Source: Gammaproteobacteria bacterium
Lineage (GTDB): Bacteria; Gemmatimonadota; Gemmatimonadetes; Longimicrobiales; Gaopeijiaceae
Assembly (NCBI GenBank): GCA_024638345.1
Contig: JAHEKL010000028.1
Coordinates: 1-17,667 of the forward strand
Direction: 5' to 3'
DNA: 17,667 nt
Translations under genes and position numbers: made by a program
The notes under the pieces: model-generated
Told to the model about the DNA's origin: nothing
Databases searched by the model: none
The model's input: only the letters and a program-made list of their open reading frames with translations
Part shown: positions 8,062-15,944 of the stretch, piece after piece
Numbering within the stretch: the stretch's first letter is position 1
Layout: each line of letters begins with the position of its first letter

Positions 8062-8075
8062 GTGTGAGGTCACAC
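8062..8075. promoter_or_regulatory. Perfect dyad upstream of comEC
   Basis: GTGTGA (8062-8067) and TCACAC (8070-8075) form a perfect 6-bp inverted repeat with a 2-nt spacer, 44 bp before the comEC start. It could be an operator or a small hairpin. The half-sites resemble the TGTGA/TCACA of CRP-type regulators, but the spacer is 2 rather than 6, so a CRP site is not claimed. The rest of the gap 7953-8119 shows no RNA gene; it also contains a direct repeat GCCGACGG at 8087-8094 and 8103-8110. Confidence 0.3.
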
Positions 8076-8119
8076 GCTTCAACGAGGCCGACGGGTCGCT
8101 GAGCCGACGGCTTCCTCCC

Positions 8120-10429
8120 GTGGCATGGCTGGCGCTCGCTCACGCCTCGGGAATCGCCCTCGCAGGTATAGGCGTCGTCTCGAGTTGGACGCCAGGGCTC
8201 ATCGCTTCCATCCCAGCGCTCATCCTGCTATTCCGCTGCCCCTGGCCCTCGGGGGCGCTCCTGATTGCGGTCATCTCGGGAGTCTTCTCCGGAGTCTCCG
8301 TCGAGCGCGCGGAGCGCCGGGACTGCCGACTCCACTTGCCGGGAAGATGGGAGAGCGAGGTCTTAGGGCGGTTCGTGACACGACCGGTGCCCGGGTCCGT
8401 CGTTCCGTTCGAGGTGCTCGCTGGAGCCCCGAGAGCCTGCGGCGGCACGGTTCGGTCGATCGTGCCGGCGGGGACCAGCCCACCACGCGCCGGACAGCGC
8501 GTCCGGGTTCGGGCACAGTGGGAGGGGAGGTCGTTTCCGAGACCCGGCTGGGCGGAACGGGCGGGTATCCTGAGATTCCGAGGCTCCTTTCGGGTTGCGG
8601 AGGGCGTTGGGCCGAGGGATCGACTCCTGGAGCTCCGGGGACGCATTCAACACCGAATGGTAGACCTCTGGGGGGATGATCTCGCGCCTACCGCAGAGGC
8701 GCTGGTTCTGGCCAGAAGGGAGCATCTGGATCCCGATCTACGCGATGCCTTCGCGCTCAGTGGCACCGCCCACTTGCTTGCGATTTCCGGCTTTCACGTG
8801 GGCGTCGTCTGGGGGTTGTGTGTGGGGTTCCTCGGGCTCTTGGGCCTCGGGGGAGCAAGGGCACGGTTGGGCGCGCTGCTCGGTTGCTGGATCTACGTGC
8901 TGGGGATTGGGGCACCCCACGCGGCCGTTCGCGCCGGCACGCTGCTTTCGGTCCTGTTGGGCGCCCAGCTGAGAGGTCGACCGGTCATGGGAACCGGAGC
9001 GCTGGGCGCGGCCCTTCTGGGGCTCCTGGTCGTGCAGCCGGCGTGGCTCTGGTCGGTCGGTTTCCAGCTCTCGTTTGCTGCCACGGCGGGGCTGGTCGTC
9101 TTCCATGAACCGGTCGCCGCGGTCGTGGGATCCATCGCTCGGTGGCTATTGGGCCGAGAGCTACCCCGGCGGCGAGCCCGTGTACTGGGTGATCGTATGA
9201 TTCGCGGCGGGGCCGACGGTATGGTGGCAGGGATCGCGGCGACACTGACCACCGTCCCTCTGTTGACTTGGCACTTCGATCGTTTCTCGCTGATCGGAAT
9301 CCCGCTGACCGTGATCGTCGCACCGGTCGTTGCCCTATTGATCCCCGGGATCGGAGGGACTCTTCTCCTATCGCTCCTGCCAGGAGGGATCGGGGAGTTT
9401 CTCTCCGGGGGCACCGGGCTTCTGATGCAGGGGCTCGCGGGCTTCGTGCGCCGGGCCTCACTGCTTCCGGGTGCCTCGATCTGGATCGCCCGAGAGACCC
9501 TGGTTGTTGCGGCTCTCACGGCGGTCCTGGTCTGGCTGACGATTCGAGTGAGCCGCTTCCCGCGAGTGCGCGCCTCTGTTCGTGCTCTCGTCGCATTCGG
9601 AGCCGCAGTGACCGCGGCGACCGTCATGCCCGTACTCCCGGCTCGGGGTGCGTTAGAGCTCCACCTGATCGACGTGGGGCAGGGGGACGCCATCGCGCTC
9701 CGGTCTCCGTCGGGTCGATGGCTGCTGGTGGATACCGGCCCCCGTACCGACACCTACGACGCCGGCGCGAGGAGGGTGGTCCCATACTTGCGCAGGCACG
9801 GCGCGAGCAGAATCGCGGGGCTCGTTCTGACCCATCCACATCTGGATCACATCGGCGGAACAGCCGCGGTTCTGGGTTCACTCGACGTCCGCGGAATCCT
9901 GGACCCTGCTCGGCCGTCCGCATCGGCGGAGTACCTGAGGATCCTGGAGACGGCTGGGTCGAACGGAGTTTGGTGGTGGTCTGCGGCTTCTGGGGACAGC
10001 TTCCGGTTCGACGAAGCATTCGTGACCGTCCTTCATCCGAGATTTGGAGCCTCGTCTTCGATGGGGCAGGACCCGAACGACTGGAGCGTCGTGCTCTTCG
10101 TCCAGTGGCGAGACGCGACGATCCTGCTGACGGGGGACGCACCCGCCACGGTGGAACGAGCTTTGCTGGGCGAGGTCCCTCGCCTGACCGTGCTCAAGGT
10201 CGGACACCATGGAAGCCGAACGTCCACGTCGGTGGATCTGGTCGAGAGAGCACGACCGAAGATCGCGCTCATTCCGGTGGGAGACGGGAACCGGTTCGGT
10301 CACCCGGACGAGGCCGTGACGAGTCGGCTGGAGGCCTCGGGGGCCGAGGTGTACCGAACGGATCGCGACGGTGACGTTCGACTGATCATTCGGTCCCACG
10401 AGGAGGTCGAAGTCAGGGCGGGGCGCTGA
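8120..10429 (+). CDS. comEC: ComEC/Rec2 DNA-uptake channel protein
   Basis: 769 aa, a normal full-length ComEC/Rec2. In competent bacteria it passes single-stranded DNA across the inner membrane. The order of parts is as follows. Residues 1-65 hold two or three membrane segments. Residues ~70-180 form a soluble OB-like (DUF4131-type) region. Residues ~185-500 form the competence domain with the signature GTAHLLAISGFHVG (about 214-227) and many hydrophobic helices. Residues ~510-769 form a metallo-beta-lactamase-like domain opening with HLIDVGQGDAI (515-525). The metal motif is complete, H572-P-H574-L-D576-H577, and LLTGDAP and KVGHHGSRTSTS follow, so the C-terminal nuclease-like domain looks intact. 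The GTG at 8120 is the first start codon after an in-frame stop at 8057. No clear Shine-Dalgarno sequence is seen. No other competence genes are in the window. Confidence 0.94.
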   Translation: MAWLALAHASGIALAGIGVVSSWTPGLIASIPALILLFRCPWPSGALLIAVISGVFSGVSVERAERRDCRLHLPGRWESEVLGRFVTRPVPGSVVPFEVLAGAPRACGGTVRSIVPAGTSPPRAGQRVRVRAQWEGRSFPRPGWAERAGILRFRGSFRVAEGVGPRDRLLELRGRIQHRMVDLWGDDLAPTAEALVLARREHLDPDLRDAFALSGTAHLLAISGFHVGVVWGLCVGFLGLLGLGGARARLGALLGCWIYVLGIGAPHAAVRAGTLLSVLLGAQLRGRPVMGTGALGAALLGLLVVQPAWLWSVGFQLSFAATAGLVVFHEPVAAVVGSIARWLLGRELPRRRARVLGDRMIRGGADGMVAGIAATLTTVPLLTWHFDRFSLIGIPLTVIVAPVVALLIPGIGGTLLLSLLPGGIGEFLSGGTGLLMQGLAGFVRRASLLPGASIWIARETLVVAALTAVLVWLTIRVSRFPRVRASVRALVAFGAAVTAATVMPVLPARGALELHLIDVGQGDAIALRSPSGRWLLVDTGPRTDTYDAGARRVVPYLRRHGASRIAGLVLTHPHLDHIGGTAAVLGSLDVRGILDPARPSASAEYLRILETAGSNGVWWWSAASGDSFRFDEAFVTVLHPRFGASSSMGQDPNDWSVVLFVQWRDATILLTGDAPATVERALLGEVPRLTVLKVGHHGSRTSTSVDLVERARPKIALIPVGDGNRFGHPDEAVTSRLEASGAEVYRTDRDGDVRLIIRSHEEVEVRAGR

Positions 10430-10448
10430 ATGTCTCCGCATGCTGCTC

Positions 10449-10477
10449 TTCCAAGCCCCAAGCTACTGGGGTACAAT
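10449..10477 (+). promoter_or_regulatory. Candidate promoter for fbp, with embedded inverted repeat
   Basis: TACAAT at 10472-10477 matches the sigma-70 -10 consensus in five of six positions. It has a weak TTCCAA (10449-10454) 17 bp upstream. The spacer is largely an inverted repeat, CCCCA-AGCTAC-TGGGG (10456-10471), which could bind a regulator or act as a weak hairpin after comEC. The -10-like hexamer ends 35 bp before the fbp ATG, a plausible distance. The rest of the gap 10430-10512 shows nothing else. Confidence 0.35.
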
Positions 10478-10512
10478 GGTCGGTAACTCCACCTACCCAC
10501 GAATCGATCCGC

Positions 10513-11556
10513 ATGACCGACACCCACATCGTCACGATCGCACGACACATCATCGACGAGGAACGTCGACACCCGGAAGCACGGGGGACGTTCAGCGACA
10601 TCCTCACGGATATCGCCCTGGCCGCAAAGGTCATCTCCCGGCAGGTGAACATGGCGGGATTGGTCGACATCCTGGGAGGCGCCGGCCGGAGGAACGTGCA
10701 GGGAGAGGCGGTCCAGAAGCTCGACGAGTTCGCACAGGAGGTCATCTACCGAGCAATGGACCATACGGGATACCTGTGCTGCATGGTCTCCGAGGAGCTC
10801 GAGGATTTCATTCCGATCCCGGACAAGTTTCCGGCCGGAGAGTACGTCCTGGTCTTCGATCCCCTCGATGGTTCCTCGAACATCGACGTGAACGTGTCCA
10901 TCGGGACGATCTTCTCGGTATACAAGAAGATCACCGACCAGGAGCGAGGGAGTCTGCGAGACTGTCTCCAGCCGGGCAGGGACCAGCTTGCTGCGGGCTA
11001 CGTGGTCTACGGCTCTTCCACCATGATGGTCTACACCTCGGGTAGCGGTGTGCACGGGTTCACCCTGGATCCGTCGATCGGGGAGTTCATCCTGAGCCAT
11101 CCGAACATAAGAATCCCGGCTGCGCGCCTCCGGCCATATTCCGTAAACGAAGGCTATGCATTAAGATGGGATCCAGGAGTTCGCAAGTTCGTGCAGCATC
11201 TGAAATCCGGTCTCGAGTCCGGCGAGGCGTTCTCGTCCAGATATATCGGATCCCTCGTCGCGGATTTCCACAGGACCCTTCTGAGGGGTGGCATCTTCCT
11301 CTATCCTGCCGATGCCAACAACCCTTCGGGAAAGCTGCGGCTCCTCTATGAGGCCTCGCCCCTGGCCATGATCGCGGAAGCAGCGGGCGGGCGGGCTTCC
11401 GACGGTCGGCGGGACATCGTCGACATCCAGCCGACCGAGCTGCACCAGCGCACCCCCCTCTTCATAGGTTCCACCGATCTGGTGGATCTGGCCGAGAGCC
11501 ATATCGCGTCGGCGGGGGACTCCGACGTCGCGCTCGCGGACGATCAACCGAAGTGA
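10513..11556 (+). CDS. fbp: Class I fructose-1,6-bisphosphatase
   Basis: 347 aa, slightly longer than the E. coli enzyme. It hydrolyses fructose-1,6-bisphosphate to fructose-6-phosphate, the committed step of gluconeogenesis (and of the Calvin cycle where present), in the cytoplasm. Diagnostic motifs are RNVQGEAVQKLDEFA (60-74), the metal-site VSEE (92-95), FDPLDGSSNID (115-125, with D116 and D119) and NVSIGTIFSVY. Near the C terminus are LRGGIFLYPAD, GKLRLLYEASPLAMIAEAAGG and HQRTPLFIGS. All expected catalytic residues are present. The ATG at 10513 lacks a Shine-Dalgarno sequence but gives the normal family N terminus. The middle of the gene, around 11104-11169, uses codons rare in its neighbours (ATA, AGA, GTA, TTA). 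The stop overlaps the GTG start of the following lipoprotein gene. Confidence 0.96.
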   Translation: MTDTHIVTIARHIIDEERRHPEARGTFSDILTDIALAAKVISRQVNMAGLVDILGGAGRRNVQGEAVQKLDEFAQEVIYRAMDHTGYLCCMVSEELEDFIPIPDKFPAGEYVLVFDPLDGSSNIDVNVSIGTIFSVYKKITDQERGSLRDCLQPGRDQLAAGYVVYGSSTMMVYTSGSGVHGFTLDPSIGEFILSHPNIRIPAARLRPYSVNEGYALRWDPGVRKFVQHLKSGLESGEAFSSRYIGSLVADFHRTLLRGGIFLYPADANNPSGKLRLLYEASPLAMIAEAAGGRASDGRRDIVDIQPTELHQRTPLFIGSTDLVDLAESHIASAGDSDVALADDQPK

Positions 11557-14438
11557 TGATTCGATTCGACAGGGTTCTTTGGTGCGGGGCCCTTTTCACG
11601 ATGCTCCTGACGGGCTGCGAGCCGGGAACGGTCACCGCGCCGCAAGGTGAGGTTCGGGGGCTCGTCCTCGTCGAGGGCACCAGCCTTTCCGGGGTTGTCG
11701 TGGAGCTCACGGGACCCCAAACACGAAGCGTGAGCACGGACGAGGCGGGACGCTACAGCTTCGCGGGCGTTCCGTCCGGCGCATATGTCGTCACGGTTCG
11801 TAGCGTACCCGTGGATGCGTCGTTCCCGGCGACTTCCAGAACCGCCGTGGTCTCGGGAAGCCAGACCGTTACGGTGGACTTCCTCGGAAACTTCATCCGG
11901 ACGGCTTCGATCGAGGGGTCGGTGACCTCCGGCTCACAGGGACTCGCCGGGGTCGTTGTGACCCTCCAAGGGGCTCAGTCCGGGACGACCCTCACTGGGG
12001 CCGGCGGAGGCTTCGCGTTCGCAGGGCTTCGCGCTGGACAATACCAGGTGGAGATCTCCGGCTTTCCGGAGTCGATCACCTTCCCTTCTGTTCGGACCGA
12101 CGTCACGCTTTCGACAGGTCAGTCCTTTTCGGTCACGTTCGAAGGAGTCCCGGAGCTCACGGCCTCGGTGGTCATCCGCTCCATCGCGAGACGGCTTCCC
12201 GACGGGAGCACGGTCCTGGTGGATCCGCAGAACGCTCGAGGAGCGATCGAAGTGACCGCGACCGTGGACCGGGGTCAGGACACTCTGACGGGTCTCAGCC
12301 TCTCGCTGGGCGGCGAGGTGGTCGGGAGCCAGAGCTTCGTGCCCGGTATGGCGGTCGGCTCCGATGCCTCCGCGAGCCCTCAGCCTCAGGCACCGCTCGA
12401 CATCGTGTTTCCGATCGACACGCATGCGTTCGACGAGCTGAGCGGACTCCCGCGATTCATGAACGGGCAGGTACTCCTCACCGCCAAGCTGTCGACCACG
12501 GAGGGAGGAGCATCGGCGTGGGTGTCCTCGGTGCAGATCAGCCTGCGAAACGTGAACACGTTCACCGGAGGAGTCGACCCTGAGCGGGGTCCGATGCCGG
12601 GCCAGACCGGGGAGGAATGGGTTGGGGGAGACCTCGAGATCTCAGTGATTCCAGTGCTCTACGATCCGTCCCGGACCGTGGACGAGGTGACCGTCGAGCT
12701 CTCACGGGTCGGGGGGGCCCAGCTTCGGGTGAAGACTCAGTCGGGGGTGGCCCCATTCAGCGTCGTGCTGGAATCCGCGGGCGTGGCGGCCGGAAGCAAC
12801 GTGGTGGGTTACCAGACACCTAGCGGCGCCACGGACCGAATGCGGGTCGTGAGAGCACGGTATTCCGACGGAGCCAATGTCGCAGGCGTTCCAGTCACGC
12901 TCACCGACGGGCTTCGGATCGACAACGTGGGTCCGGCGCCCGTCGTCTTCGAGCTACCGAGGCAATCGGCGGGACGGGACTGCTGCCTGTCGAATTGGGT
13001 CGGCGCGGGATTCGCGTTCCATGACGCACTGACGCTCAGCTCGGACGCCGGTGTCGGAGGTGTCAGCGCGACCGTCCACGCCGGTGATGCCAATCTGACC
13101 GACAGCGAACTCGCCGAGCTTCCCGCGGTGACGCTTGGGGGAGATCTCGCTCCGACGCCCGGCAACACGGAGCTCAGGGGCGTTTCCGTCGGTCGGGACG
13201 CCCTGGGCAATCCGACCGTATCGGCGCTCTCCCCTTCCGACGGGAACACGCTGTCGAGCCCGCTTGGAGGGGTCTTCGGGGTCGATCTCGACCCACCGCA
13301 ACTCGAGTTCGACGCGGCGGGTGTGGAGGACCGGTCGAGAAACCCCGCTCAGGGGTCCGCGTGGGTGCTTTCCGGAACGGACGCCCTCGCGGGGATCGCT
13401 CCAATGGCGGCACGCACGAGCCTGCGGCTCCTGAATCCGACGGTGGCGGGCACGCCGGAGCAGTGCCTATTTCCCGGGGCAGGGGATTGCGATTCGGCCC
13501 CGGATGGGCTCGTTCGAACCGTACCCGGCGGCCTCGAGGGTTACCTGACGTTTGTGAGCCACGTGCTCGATCGCGCCGGGAACCCCTCGAACACGGTGCA
13601 GGGTCGAGTAGTCCTCGACGTGACCGCTCCCCAGGTGGTCTCGGTCCAGGTGCCCCCTACACTCCTGGCCAATGCACAGAGCACGTTCTCGGCGGTGACG
13701 CAGGACAACCTGGACCTCCACGAGGGCTGGATCGCGCTGCGATTCGGTAGCGCGGGACAGGGTCCGGAATCCGTCCCGCTACAGTCACCCGAGGTGCTGG
13801 GGGTTCCCTTCGACGACGATTTGACCACCAGCGCGAGCCTCGTGCAGACGTTTCCGTTGCTCATCGGCCTGGAACGAGTCGTCGAGGTGGGGGGCACCGA
13901 TGCCCCGTCGGAAACGGTGCTCGCGTTGACCGGCGCCCGGGGGATCGCCACGGATGCGGCTGGAAACCTGTCGACGCGCACGACCATCATCCAGGGTGGG
14001 CAGGGGCTCCCACCGCGGAGCTTCGCGGTCGCCGAGCGCGGAGACGAGGGAGGGGTAGGGGATTGGGTGCTCGAGGCGGCGAGCGATCGGGTGTGCCGCA
14101 GCGATGCTCAGGGCGAATGCGCCGCCGGGGTGCCCAACTCGCTGCGACTGGTGGCGACGGCGAGAGGCAGTGGCGGACTGCTGGAACGACCGTTCGACCG
14201 CGTCTACTTCTATGCGGTCCGGCAGGGCGAGCCGGAGCGAATCGGCGTTGCCCTCGGGGCCCAGCTCGAAGACGGTGCGGGACCCTTGGGGAGAGCCTGG
14301 TCTTGGAATCTCGATTGGATCCCTTCGTCGAGCCTTCCGCCGGGGCAGATCACGATGCTCGCGGTAGGGGTCGACGGCGACGGCAATGGACTCCGAACGC
14401 TCGACATCGGTTCGGTGACCTTGAAGGTCGGACCCTAG
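11553..14438 (+). CDS. Large multidomain secreted lipoprotein with carboxypeptidase-regulatory-like repeats
   Basis: 961 aa; no specific function recognised. It has a type II signal peptide: MMIRFDRVLW, a hydrophobic core, and the lipobox LTGC with Cys22. Two carboxypeptidase-regulatory-like (transthyretin-like) beta domains follow. The first is at about 33-83 (GEVRGLVLVEG to DEAGRYSFAGVPSGAYVVTV) and the second at about 119-172 (IEGSVTSGSQGLAGVVVTLQ to FAFAGLRAGQYQVEISG). The remainder looks like several beta-sandwich/Ig-like modules, with phrases such as RIDNVGPAPVVFEL, HVLDRAGNPSNTVQG and LDVTAPQVVSVQVPP. Cysteines occur as C477-C478 and two CX7C loops (C638/C646 and C848/C856), probably disulfides. 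A DGDGNG near the C terminus could bind calcium. A role as a cell-surface adhesive or structural protein is inference. The start is GTG at 11553 or ATG at 11556, overlapping the fbp stop by 4 or 1 bases. Confidence 0.8.
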   Translation: MMIRFDRVLWCGALFTMLLTGCEPGTVTAPQGEVRGLVLVEGTSLSGVVVELTGPQTRSVSTDEAGRYSFAGVPSGAYVVTVRSVPVDASFPATSRTAVVSGSQTVTVDFLGNFIRTASIEGSVTSGSQGLAGVVVTLQGAQSGTTLTGAGGGFAFAGLRAGQYQVEISGFPESITFPSVRTDVTLSTGQSFSVTFEGVPELTASVVIRSIARRLPDGSTVLVDPQNARGAIEVTATVDRGQDTLTGLSLSLGGEVVGSQSFVPGMAVGSDASASPQPQAPLDIVFPIDTHAFDELSGLPRFMNGQVLLTAKLSTTEGGASAWVSSVQISLRNVNTFTGGVDPERGPMPGQTGEEWVGGDLEISVIPVLYDPSRTVDEVTVELSRVGGAQLRVKTQSGVAPFSVVLESAGVAAGSNVVGYQTPSGATDRMRVVRARYSDGANVAGVPVTLTDGLRIDNVGPAPVVFELPRQSAGRDCCLSNWVGAGFAFHDALTLSSDAGVGGVSATVHAGDANLTDSELAELPAVTLGGDLAPTPGNTELRGVSVGRDALGNPTVSALSPSDGNTLSSPLGGVFGVDLDPPQLEFDAAGVEDRSRNPAQGSAWVLSGTDALAGIAPMAARTSLRLLNPTVAGTPEQCLFPGAGDCDSAPDGLVRTVPGGLEGYLTFVSHVLDRAGNPSNTVQGRVVLDVTAPQVVSVQVPPTLLANAQSTFSAVTQDNLDLHEGWIALRFGSAGQGPESVPLQSPEVLGVPFDDDLTTSASLVQTFPLLIGLERVVEVGGTDAPSETVLALTGARGIATDAAGNLSTRTTIIQGGQGLPPRSFAVAERGDEGGVGDWVLEAASDRVCRSDAQGECAAGVPNSLRLVATARGSGGLLERPFDRVYFYAVRQGEPERIGVALGAQLEDGAGPLGRAWSWNLDWIPSSSLPPGQITMLAVGVDGDGNGLRTLDIGSVTLKVGP

Positions 14439-14470
14439 GGAGAGGTTACGTCCGGACGGTAGGGCCGACC
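14426..14470. terminator. Stem-loop between convergent genes, possible bidirectional terminator
   Basis: GGTCGG-A-CCCT (14426-14436) pairs with AGGG-CCGACC (14461-14470), a 10-bp stem broken by one bulged A. The 24-nt loop itself contains the palindrome GTCCGGAC. The left arm includes the last codons of the lipoprotein gene, and the right arm ends 7 bp before the purF stop. The position between two converging genes fits a shared terminator. No T-run is present on either side. Confidence 0.45.
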
Positions 14471-14477
14471 GAGAGAA

Positions 14478-15944
14478 TCAGCAGCCGGGTGGGGCCTGAA
14501 TTGCCACGAGTCCTTTCTCCATGTCGACCAGGGGAGCGGAGTACTCTCCGGAGAAGCATGCGTCACAGAAGGGCCCTGCCGCTTCCACCGCGTTCAGCAT
14601 TCCTTCCAAGGAAAGGTATCCCAGCGAGGTGACACCGAGGATCTCTTCCACCTCTGCCACCGTCTTCGAGGCCCCGATCAGCTCCGCGCGGGAAGGCATG
14701 TCGATCCCGTAGAAGCAGGGGAAGCGGACCGGCGGGCTGCCGATCCGGAAGTGAACCTCACGCGCGCCGGCTTCCTTGAGGAATTTGACCAGGGAGGTCG
14801 AGGTCGTGCCTCGAACCAGCGAGTCGTCTACGACGATCACGCGTCGGCCCTGAACGATCTCTCGCACGGGGTTGTACTTGATCCTGGCGCCGAAATCCCG
14901 GTCTGCCTGCACAGGCCGGATGAAGGTTCTACCCACGTAGTGATTGCGTAGGAGACCCAGCTCGAAGGGGATGCCACTCTCCTCCGCGTATCCCAACGCC
15001 GCGGAGTTCGCCGAATCCGGCACCGAGATCACACAGTCCGCATCGACCGGGTGCTCCCTGGCCAACTGACGCCCGAACGCCTTCCGGGCGCGATCGACGG
15101 CGACTCCCCAGATGTGGGAGTCGGGGCGAGCGAAATACACGAGCTCGAAGACGCACGGCGATACCCTTGGAGCGGCAGGCAGGTCGTCCAGGATTCGTAT
15201 CTCGTCCCCCCTGATCCGGATCAGCTCACCAGGCCGCACGTCGCGGACGTACTCGGCGGAGATGATATCCAGCGCGCACGTCTCGGAGGCGACGACGTGT
15301 CCCCGGCCCCTTCGGCCCAGCACGAGTGGTCGAAAGCCCCGCGGGTCCACGACTGCGAACAGCGTGTCGCCGACCGAGATCACGGCGGAGAAGGCTCCTT
15401 CGCACTGCGACAGGGCGTCCCTGATCTGAGCTTCGACGGTCTCCTCCCTCGACCGGGCGATCAGATGGACGATCACCTCGGAGTCCGACGTCGTCTGAAA
15501 GAGCGCTCCCTCCTCGACGAGAGCCTCACGCAGCTCCTGTGCGTTCGTCAGGTTTCCGTTATGTGCGATGCACAGGTCGCCTCGGGCGTACCGCACGACG
15601 ATCGGCTGAGCATTCTGGGGTCGGCTGCCTCCGGCGGTGGAGTATCGGACGTGACCGACCGCGCTCGTGCCGATGAACGAATTCAGGTCGTCGGCCGAAA
15701 AGACGTCGGCGACGAGCCCCGTCCCCTTGCGCACACGGGCCACGCCTTCCGCATCGATCACGCAGATTCCGGCGGACTCCTGGCCCCGATGCTGAAGGGC
15801 GTAGAGTCCGAGGAACGTGAGCTCGGCGACGCCCTCGACACCGGTGACGCCGAACACCCCGCACTCCTCTCGTGGGAGCTCGTCCAGCGTCGAGGTGAGG
15901 ATGTCTCGTACGTGGCGGACTGAACGGTCGGGGGGTTCGGTCAC
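14478..15944 (-). CDS. purF: Amidophosphoribosyltransferase PurF
   Basis: 488 aa. PurF makes 5-phosphoribosylamine from PRPP and glutamine, the first committed step of purine synthesis. The N-terminal Ntn glutaminase domain begins at the catalytic Cys28 (EECGVFGV) after a 27-residue propeptide that should be cleaved. Motifs include LQHRGQESAGI, GHVRYSTAGGS, AHNGNLTNA and TSDSEVI. The phosphoribosyltransferase domain has the PRPP loop VIVVDDSLVRGTT at about 369-381. C264, C410, C460 and C463 (the last two in CDACFSG) correspond to the 4Fe-4S ligands of the Bacillus-type enzyme. It is therefore the propeptide- and iron-sulfur-containing, probably oxygen-sensitive, class. The GTG at 15944 is chosen because it overlaps the purL stop (GTGA) and gives a normal propeptide; the frame is open further upstream but that lies inside purL. 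Confidence 0.95.
   Translation of the reverse strand: MTEPPDRSVRHVRDILTSTLDELPREECGVFGVTGVEGVAELTFLGLYALQHRGQESAGICVIDAEGVARVRKGTGLVADVFSADDLNSFIGTSAVGHVRYSTAGGSRPQNAQPIVVRYARGDLCIAHNGNLTNAQELREALVEEGALFQTTSDSEVIVHLIARSREETVEAQIRDALSQCEGAFSAVISVGDTLFAVVDPRGFRPLVLGRRGRGHVVASETCALDIISAEYVRDVRPGELIRIRGDEIRILDDLPAAPRVSPCVFELVYFARPDSHIWGVAVDRARKAFGRQLAREHPVDADCVISVPDSANSAALGYAEESGIPFELGLLRNHYVGRTFIRPVQADRDFGARIKYNPVREIVQGRRVIVVDDSLVRGTTSTSLVKFLKEAGAREVHFRIGSPPVRFPCFYGIDMPSRAELIGASKTVAEVEEILGVTSLGYLSLEGMLNAVEAAGPFCDACFSGEYSAPLVDMEKGLVAIQAPPGC

Noticed and set aside
8062..8075. CRP/FNR-type binding site
   Set aside because: The half-sites look similar, but the spacer is 2 bp instead of 6, so the geometry is wrong.
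10440..11045. 201-codon frame overlapping fbp in another frame
   Set aside because: Its composition is that of a frame shadow and fbp explains the region completely.
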